Made by a program: the position numbers and the translations under genes | Notes under the pieces: generated by a model | Databases searched by the model: none | Seen by the model: the letters and a program-made list of their open reading frames with translations, nothing else | What the model was told of the DNA's origin: nothing | Assembly (NCBI GenBank): GCA_020809705.1 | Contig: CP085835.1 | Coordinates: 2,418,001-2,482,000 of the forward strand | Reading direction: 5' to 3' | Length of the DNA: 64,000 nt | Source: Calonectria ilicicola | Taxonomy: Eukaryota > Ascomycota > Sordariomycetes > Hypocreales > Nectriaceae | Shown here: positions 62,401-64,000 of the stretch, piece after piece | Position numbering within the stretch: position 1 is the first letter of the stretch | Layout of the letters: each line of letters begins with the position of its first letter

Positions 62401-63354
62401 GGTGATGTAGTCGGTGGCAGCCTTCTTGGCTTCAAGACCCTTCTCGGCATTCATCCGGATCTTGCAGTCTTCGCCAGTGTTGAGAACAAAACCGATTACC
62501 TCATTGGTGTTTCGGATAGTTGAGCCACGGTATACAATCTGATCTGTGGTGACGGGGAACGTCTCTCCTCCGATAGTAATGCGACCATCAAAGCGATAGA
62601 GGTCCGCATTTGGGTCCTCGATGGCCAGTGTGACGCGACAGGCGAGAATCTTGTCAATGGTACTACAGTTAGGGAGGGCAGGTGGAGGGGCTTTAGACTT
62701 GAGATTGGTCTCTCCGTCCAGGGCCATAGTATCGATGTGAGCATATCTATTCTCGCCAGAGGCATGCAAAACCATGATATCGGCAGGGACATCATCATCC
62801 TTGGTCAATCGCACAACATCTCCAACCTTGATTGATTCCCAGGTAGTCTCGACCCATTGGAAACCGCTTGCCGATTCCTCCTGGCTGTCGGTGTCTTCAG
62901 GTTGGAAACCAGAGGTGCCATTGCTCAAAACATTCGCTTTGCGGTTGTTCTCAACCACATCGGCCTGATAACGCAAGTAATCATAGTATCCTTCCTTGAC
63001 CATAAGCAAGTAAATGAAGACGATCAAGGGAATAATGGTGGTAAAAGTTCCGGTTGTGCTCAGGCCTGGGATGAGCTGCAAGACGGAAACAATAAACAGG
63101 TAGGCATGGGCAACGCGCGTAAACTGGAAGACGATTTGGCGTGGGATGAAATCGGCGACGGTATAGTGGGAAGATTTGATGGCATTAGAGATGTAAGGCG
63201 CACCGGTCGCATTGTCAATCAAAACCTCCCGCGAAGTCGGGTTGAGGGGAATCTTTCGTCCTGTGCTTCCATCTGCGGGCTTGGGGGGTGGCTTTTCACC
63301 CCGAATGAGCTCCGGTATGGTCTTCAGATACCATGGCTTCGGTTTCGGCGCCAT
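59500..63354 (-). CDS. P4-type ATPase, phospholipid flippase
   Basis: Exons 63354-59969 and 59905-59500 (63-bp intron with GCTAAC) give 1263 residues. The start is the ATG at 63354 in a strong GCCACCATGG context; the open frame extends 14 codons further upstream without another ATG. P-type hallmarks are DGET in the actuator domain, DKTGTLT with the phosphorylated Asp, KGADSILM in the nucleotide domain, MLTGDK and GDGANDVSM. The lipid-flippase family features are the QIIPLSLY segment in M4 and the two large loops. About ten membrane helices are visible. It should move aminophospholipids to the cytosolic leaflet at Golgi, endosome or plasma membrane, usually with a Cdc50 partner not present here. 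It is shorter than Drs2 and Dnf1; it may be a DnfD/ALA-like member. Confidence 0.93.
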
Positions 63355-64000
63355 GGTGGCTGTCTGGGACGGCGGCCTTCCCAGAGTCAGATGCAATTAA
63401 TTACTGCAGTTACCGTTGATGTTTTTAAAACTCATGCATGGGGAATATTGCAAGATCAAAACGCGCCACCGCCAAGTAAAAAGAAATATACGAAAAATAA
63501 ACCGCTGAAGGAATGAATGAATGACTGATTGAATGAACGGACAGCTATGCTTGAAGGGAGTGTGGGGAGTATTGTAGGAGAAAATAAGGTAATGAAAGGG
63601 GGGGCAAGGGTGGCTCGAGGCGATCTGGGAAATAACTGGAGCCCAGATTAAAATCCGCTGATCGTGAGGTTCATCCAGACCAAGGAAGGTATTCCTGTGT
63701 ATCACGCAGAGCCGAAGTTTCGACTTTCCAGATGCAGGGAAAGCTTGGCCAGTTCAAGGTGGACAGTTTCAATAAAAACGACTGGGGCGCAGAGGCTGTG
63801 CCTCTGGCCCAGAGCTTCTGGAATAAAGTTAGTTTAGCGCTTCAAATGTAATGACGAAACACGAGAGTGGATGGAACACAGGGAATTGAATCCCAGGGAT
63901 ACACGATGCGGCATCCACCATTCCCCTTAGAGTTAGGCGAGGGGTTATCTGCCAGGTCAAACAGTTGGCCGTCCACTTGCGTGCTGGTTGGCAATAATCC
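63355..64000. other. Upstream region of the flippase gene
   Basis: It holds the presumed promoter and 5' UTR of the minus-strand flippase. Purine-rich tracts lie near 63480 and 63580. I see no second gene and no tRNA. Confidence 0.55.

Noticed and set aside
63355..63396. Extended flippase start at 63396
   Set aside because: The first codon there is TTG; the ATG at 63354 has a near-perfect Kozak context.
63840..63960. Possible tRNA with a TTC-like loop near the right edge
   Set aside because: A GGGAATTGAATCCC palindrome resembles a T-arm, but no matching acceptor stem, D-arm or anticodon arm could be folded on either strand.

Overview
The window looks like nuclear DNA from a filamentous ascomycete (Pezizomycotina). 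The protein-coding genes are broken by short spliceosomal introns of 46 to 114 bp with GT donors, CTAAC or CTAAT branch sites and AG acceptors. The gene content also fits: a giant fungal-type NRPS, two Zn2Cys6 regulators, a NACHT/ankyrin NLR, a Thr/Ser-rich secreted pectinesterase, a microsomal P450 and a P4-ATPase. I cannot name the genus from sequence alone. All gene models below were joined by hand across introns whose junctions restore a conserved reading.

Layout. 1-6019: 3' part of a secreted protein with four visible tandem pectin methylesterase domains plus the end of a fifth, and a Thr-rich tail; the 5' end lies outside the window. 7213-8295: proline iminopeptidase-like hydrolase. 8731-31577 (minus): one NRPS of about 7598 residues, made of two long open stretches joined by a 50-bp intron. 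32673-34095 (plus): aldo-keto reductase sharing an 1.1 kb promoter region with the NRPS. 36048-37190 (minus): nitronate monooxygenase. 38271-39227 (plus): cysteine synthase-like PLP enzyme, convergent with a Zn2Cys6 regulator (39481-40993, minus). 41457-41928 (minus): GFA-type zinc protein. 42853-about 44526: broken F-box-like gene. 44709-45398 (minus): secreted, probably GPI-anchored protein. 46523-51436: NACHT/ankyrin NLR. 51793-53471 (minus): cytochrome P450. 55030-56461 (minus): stand-alone histidinol dehydrogenase-like enzyme, divergent from a second Zn2Cys6 regulator (56822-59203). 59500-63354 (minus): P4-type lipid flippase.

The most interesting system is the NRPS/aldo-keto reductase pair. 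I read the NRPS as six linear modules: (partial C)-A-T / C-A-T-E / C-A-T / C-A-MT-T / C-A-T / C-A-T, closed by a terminal C domain. The adenylation domains of modules 1 and 5 have Gly in place of the Asp that holds the alpha-amino group, and their hand-read specificity codes are identical. This suggests that both load the same 2-hydroxy acid. The inferred product is a six-residue cyclodepsipeptide: hydroxy acid, D-amino acid, amino acid, N-methyl amino acid (leucine-like pocket), hydroxy acid, amino acid. The divergent aldo-keto reductase could make the hydroxy acid from a 2-keto acid, as proposed for the reductase of the destruxin pathway. I know of no characterised synthetase with exactly this arrangement, but I could not search.

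The genes from about 36 kb onward look like ordinary accessory or housekeeping genes. Nothing ties them to the NRPS except proximity.
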